Source: Ostreiculturibacter nitratireducens (GTDB taxonomy: Bacteria > Pseudomonadota > Alphaproteobacteria > Rhodobacterales > Rhodobacteraceae). Taken from it: a DNA stretch of 37,309 nucleotides. Both the position numbers and the translations under genes were made by a program. The notes below the pieces were generated by a model. That model was not told the origin of the DNA and ran no database searches. It saw only the letters and a program-made list of their open reading frames with translations. Shown piece after piece: positions 34,512 to 37,309 of the stretch (the first letter of the stretch is position 1; every line of letters starts with the position of its first letter). Location of the stretch: NCBI RefSeq assembly GCF_032670585.1, contig NZ_JAVQHL010000007.1, positions 1-37,309 on the forward strand, read 5' to 3'.

Positions 34512-35891
34512 ATGACCAAAAGACATGCCGATTTCATCGTGCTGGGGGCAGGTCCCGGCGGCTATGCCTGCGCTTTCCGCGCCGCAGACCTGGGGCGCAA
34601 GGTGGTTCTGGTCGATCCACGGGCCACGCTGGGTGGCGTCTGTCTCAACGAGGGCTGCATTCCGTCGAAGGCACTGCTGCACGCGGCCGAGATTCTGCGC
34701 GAGGCGCAGGAGATGGGCGACTGGGGCATCCGCTTCGGCAAGGCCAAGGTCGCTCTCGAAGCGCTGCGCGCCAAGAAGGAGGGCATCGTCGCAAAGCTGA
34801 CGGACGGACTGACCGGGCTCGCGAAGCGTCGCAAGGTCAAAGTCGTGCGCGGCACCGCGCGGTTCACGGCGCCGAACCGGCTGGACATCGACGGTCAGGC
34901 CTGGAGCTTCGATCATGCCGTGATCGCCGTCGGCTCGGCGCCGGTCCGACTGCCCGGCTGGCCCGAGGATGACCGCATCTGGGATTCGACCGCCGCGCTG
35001 GAGCTGCGTGACGTGCCGGAGCATCTGGCCATCGTCGGCGGCGGCATCATCGGGCTTGAAATGGCCACGGTCTATGCGGCACTCGGAAGCCGGGTGACGA
35101 TCGTCGAATTCATGGACCAGATTGCGCCCGGCGCCGACGCTGAGGCGGTGCGGATCCTGCACGCCGCGCTAGAGGCCCAAGGCGTCACAATCCATACCGG
35201 CACCCGGACCATTGCCGTCGCGACGGCCAAGTCCGGGCTGACACTGACATGCGAAGGCGCCTTCACCGGCGAGATCAAGGCCGATGCGGTGATCCAGTCG
35301 GTGGGCCGCCGCGCGAACGGTTCGCTGGTGGGAGCCGACGCGGCCGGCATCGAAGTGACCGACCGGGGGATCATTCCCGTCGACGCCTCCTGCCGCACCG
35401 CGCGGGAAAACATCTTCGCCATTGGCGATGTCACCGGTAACCCGATGCTGGCCCACCGTGCCACCCATCAAGGCCATGTAGCGGCGGAAGTGGCCTCGGG
35501 CCATGCGGCGGCGCTCGATACGGACCTGATCCCGTCGGTCGCCTATACCGCGCCGGAACTGGCGTGGGCCGGGCTCACCCAGTCCCAGGCGAAAGAGCGG
35601 GGCATCGCCCACAAGGTGGCCAGTTTTCCCTGGGCCGCCAGTGGCCGGAACCTGTCCTCGGGCGGCGGCGAAGGGCTCACCAAGCTGGTCTATTGCCCCG
35701 AAACCCGCCGTCTCCTCGGCGCGACGCTGATCGGCAGGAATGCGGGTGAACTGCTGGCCGAATGTGTTCTGGCGATGGAAATGGGGGCGACACTCAAAGA
35801 TATCGCGCTTTCCGTCCACGCCCATCCCACGCTGTCCGAAACCATCGGATTTTCAGCTGAACGGGCGCTCGGCACCTTGACGGATCTGTGA
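34512..35891 (+). CDS. lpdA: Dihydrolipoyl dehydrogenase (E3)
   Basis: A 459-residue FAD-dependent disulfide oxidoreductase that reoxidises dihydrolipoyl groups with NAD. The FAD motif GAGPGG is at residues 12-17, the redox pair Cys44/Cys49 lies in GGVCLNEGCIPSK, the NAD motif is GGGIIG, and the C-terminal His438/Glu443 pair lies in HAHPTLSE. GAGGCGG precedes the start. It is the last gene of the operon; a dedicated E3 is common in acetoin-type complexes. It should dock on the subunit-binding domains of one or both E2-like proteins. Confidence 0.95.
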   Translation: MTKRHADFIVLGAGPGGYACAFRAADLGRKVVLVDPRATLGGVCLNEGCIPSKALLHAAEILREAQEMGDWGIRFGKAKVALEALRAKKEGIVAKLTDGLTGLAKRRKVKVVRGTARFTAPNRLDIDGQAWSFDHAVIAVGSAPVRLPGWPEDDRIWDSTAALELRDVPEHLAIVGGGIIGLEMATVYAALGSRVTIVEFMDQIAPGADAEAVRILHAALEAQGVTIHTGTRTIAVATAKSGLTLTCEGAFTGEIKADAVIQSVGRRANGSLVGADAAGIEVTDRGIIPVDASCRTARENIFAIGDVTGNPMLAHRATHQGHVAAEVASGHAAALDTDLIPSVAYTAPELAWAGLTQSQAKERGIAHKVASFPWAASGRNLSSGGGEGLTKLVYCPETRRLLGATLIGRNAGELLAECVLAMEMGATLKDIALSVHAHPTLSETIGFSAERALGTLTDL

Positions 35892-35918
35892 CGCCGCCGG
35901 CGGCCGGCGTCGACTTTT
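35890..35918 (+). terminator. Probable rho-independent terminator of the dehydrogenase-complex operon
   Basis: GACGCCG (35890-35896) pairs with CGGCGTC (35905-35911), 7 bp with an 8-base GC-rich loop, followed by GACTTTT. The stem overlaps the E3 stop codon. The short T run makes it moderate in quality. Confidence 0.5.
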
Positions 35919-36270
35919 CCGGAACGACCGCGCCCGTGGCCGGCGTCATCTGTCAGAATACCGACAGCTACTTGAACCATCGACCGGGCGGCTTCGCTTC
36001 GGGTTCGGTCGGAGTTTCAGGCTAATACGATTACGCCGACGACTATTGGAACGATGACCTTCCCAGGAATGTCGGCAGCAGCAACTGCTTCTCCCCATAG
36101 GGGCTGAGCAGCCCTTCTCGGTCCTTGAATCTTGCCCTTGGGAACAGCGACTAGCCGGTCCCCTGCCCGATCCCGGCTGTCGCCCTCCCTTCATCGCTGC
36201 CCTGCTTCGCCCCGGCAGCAACCGCTCGAGCCTGCGGAGCGCCTTTCGCACCCCGTCGATCCCCTTCTCG
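35919..36270. other. Intergenic region without a supportable gene
   Basis: Between the operon terminator and the IS6 end at 36271. Short open frames on both strands show no ribosome-binding site or recognisable motif. The composition looks like ordinary intergenic or decayed coding DNA. Confidence 0.4.
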
Positions 36271-36757
36271 GGTGCTGGCAGACTAATTCGAACCAGTCTC
36301 TCCTAGGACAGTGGCGCTGTCCCTTATCCTGCGCACAGACCGCGCCACTCGGCGAGAGCGGCGGCACGGTTCGTCTTGAAGAGAGATCTGCTGGAGAGAC
36401 TGCGTTCCTGGTTTAAGTGGTTCGAGACGCAGGCATGGACGGCGGCGAACTTCTGAAGACTTCGCATTCGACGGAAGCGGAGCATCGTCCGCTCTCGTCG
36501 TCGGAACGCAAGGTGCGAGTTCTCAGCCCGATTGTTGAGCCAGCGACCCGTCTCCTGCCTGTCCGCCACACCGAGGTCTTTCATGGCGGCACCATAAGAG
36601 CGAAGCCTGTCCGTCACGAAGACATCCACACCGCCATGTTTCTTCATTGCTTTCCTTGGGAATTTGACCGCGGCCTTCTTGTCGCGCGCCTTGGTGACGA
36701 AGCTTTCCAGCACCTCGCCTTCATGATCGACGGCCCGCCAGAGGTAGTGCCGCTGAC
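36271..36757 (-). mobile_element. IS6-family element fragment, interrupted by a second copy
   Basis: The terminal repeat GGTGCTGGCAGACTAATTCG starts at 36271. The transposase reads leftward and ends at TAA 36324-36326. At 36757 the element stops inside the RHYLWRAVDHEG codons because another IS6 terminal repeat begins at 36758. The N-terminal ~90 residues are therefore missing from this side. Confidence 0.82.
36324..36757 (-). pseudogene. IS6-family transposase, N-terminally truncated by a nested IS
   Basis: Reads RHYLWRAVDHEGEVLESFVT, VFVTDRLRSYGAAMKDLG (second Asp), NNRAENSHLAFRRRERTM (Glu) and AALAEWRGLCAG to the stop, without frameshift. The first catalytic Asp region is lost at the junction with the next copy. 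Confidence 0.8.
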
Positions 36758-37309
36758 GGTGGTGGCAGACAAATTCGAACGCGTCTCAGCTAGGACAGTG
36801 ACGCTGTCCCTTATGCCGCGCCGATATTGCGCCACTCGGCAAGAGCGGCGGCGCGGTTGGCCTTGAAGAGAGGTCTGCTCGAGAGGCTACGTTCCTGATT
36901 GAAATGGTTGGTGACGGAGGCGTGGACGGAAGCGAACTTCTGCAGACTTCGCATCCGCCGGAAACGGAGCATGGCCCTCTCCCGTCGTCGAAACGCCAGG
37001 TGCCGAGTTCTCGGCCCGGTTGTTCAGCCAGCGTCCAGTTTCCTGCCTGTCCTCGACACTGAGCTCCTTCATCGCCGCCCCATAGGATCGCAACTTGTCC
37101 GTCACGTAGCGCGCGCACGATCCGTGCCGCCGGATCGCTTTCTTGAGGAATTTCAAGGCGGCCTTCTTGTCCCGCGTCTTCATGACCAAGCTCTCGAGGA
37201 CTTCTCCCTCGTGGTCGACCGCGCGCCAGAGGTAGTGCCGTTCGCCGTTGATCTTCACGAACATCTCGTCGAGATGCCACCGCCAGTTGCTCGACTTCAT
37301 GCCCTCGAT
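36758..37309 (-). mobile_element. IS6-family element, nested in the previous copy and cut by the window end
   Basis: The terminal repeat GGTGGTGGCAGACAAATTCG starts at 36758, inside the transposase of the neighbouring copy. The 8 bases before it (CCGCTGAC) are the candidate target duplication; the partner copy would lie beyond the window. The same orientation as the other three copies is retained. Confidence 0.8.
36811..37309 (-). pseudogene. IS6-family transposase, frameshifted and partial
   Basis: Entering from the window edge, the frame reads MKSSNWRWHLDEMFVKINGE (first Asp), YVTDKLRSYGAAMKELS (second Asp) and NNRAENS (Glu). One extra G near 37002-37004 shifts the frame, and the C-terminus (FRRRERAMLRFRRMRSLQKF and onward, stop at 36811-36813) continues in a different frame. 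Confidence 0.75.

Overview
The window is GC-rich DNA that reads like an alphaproteobacterium of the Rhodobacteraceae/Roseobacter type. The pointers are the gene families, the IS complement (IS6, IS5, IS110 relatives) and the wealth of ABC and TRAP solute importers. It is accessory catabolic DNA: almost all genes belong to uptake-plus-degradation modules separated by decayed insertion sequences. No rRNA, tRNA or CRISPR array was seen.

Layout. (1) 1-141 is the 3' end of etfA. (2) 218-4046 is a four-gene polyamine/opine-type ABC importer (binding protein, ATPase, two permeases). (3) 4048-6000 is an IS graveyard (IS6 end fragment, IS5 fragment, IS110 remnant) with one small membrane-protein gene. 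(4) 6365-9092 is a TetR regulator, a phenylacetate-CoA-ligase-like enzyme and an enoyl-CoA-hydratase-family enzyme, translationally overlapping. (5) 9410-16191, on the minus strand, is a six-gene operon: a three-subunit molybdenum hydroxylase followed by a complete TRAP transporter. It is divergent from a second TetR gene (16334-16978) across a perfect palindromic operator, and an MDR oxidoreductase follows at 17119-18219. (6) 18248-19053 is a nearly full-length but frameshifted IS6-family element. (7) 19147-24554, on the minus strand, is a sugar-type (CUT2) ABC importer with an SDR dehydrogenase. (8) 24774-35891, on the plus strand, is an unusual regulator (winged helix fused to a sugar-binding-protein fold), a second SDR, an M24 metallopeptidase-like protein with an altered metal site, and a complete 2-oxoacid/acetoin-dehydrogenase-type complex with an aldehyde dehydrogenase inside the operon. 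(9) 36271-37309 holds two nested IS6-family copies.

How the parts may work together. Modules 4 and 5 together contain an importer, a CoA ligase, a molybdenum hydroxylase and a crotonase-family enzyme. That is the parts list of a heteroaromatic-acid pathway of the furoyl-CoA kind; this is inference. Modules 7 and 8 form one divergent locus controlled from a shared intergenic region with three regularly spaced TCCAnnnTGGA sites. A sugar- or polyol-like compound would be imported, oxidised by two related SDRs and cleaved by a thiamine-diphosphate E1 to an acyl-CoA plus possibly an aldehyde, which the embedded aldehyde dehydrogenase could remove. The most unusual part is the E2 component. It is split into a lipoylated protein with a degenerate catalytic core and a separate lipoyl-less protein with the catalytic core, an arrangement that recalls the mitochondrial E2/protein X pair. 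IS6-family copies in the same orientation lie on both sides of each catabolic block, suggesting the blocks were assembled by IS6-type mobilisation.
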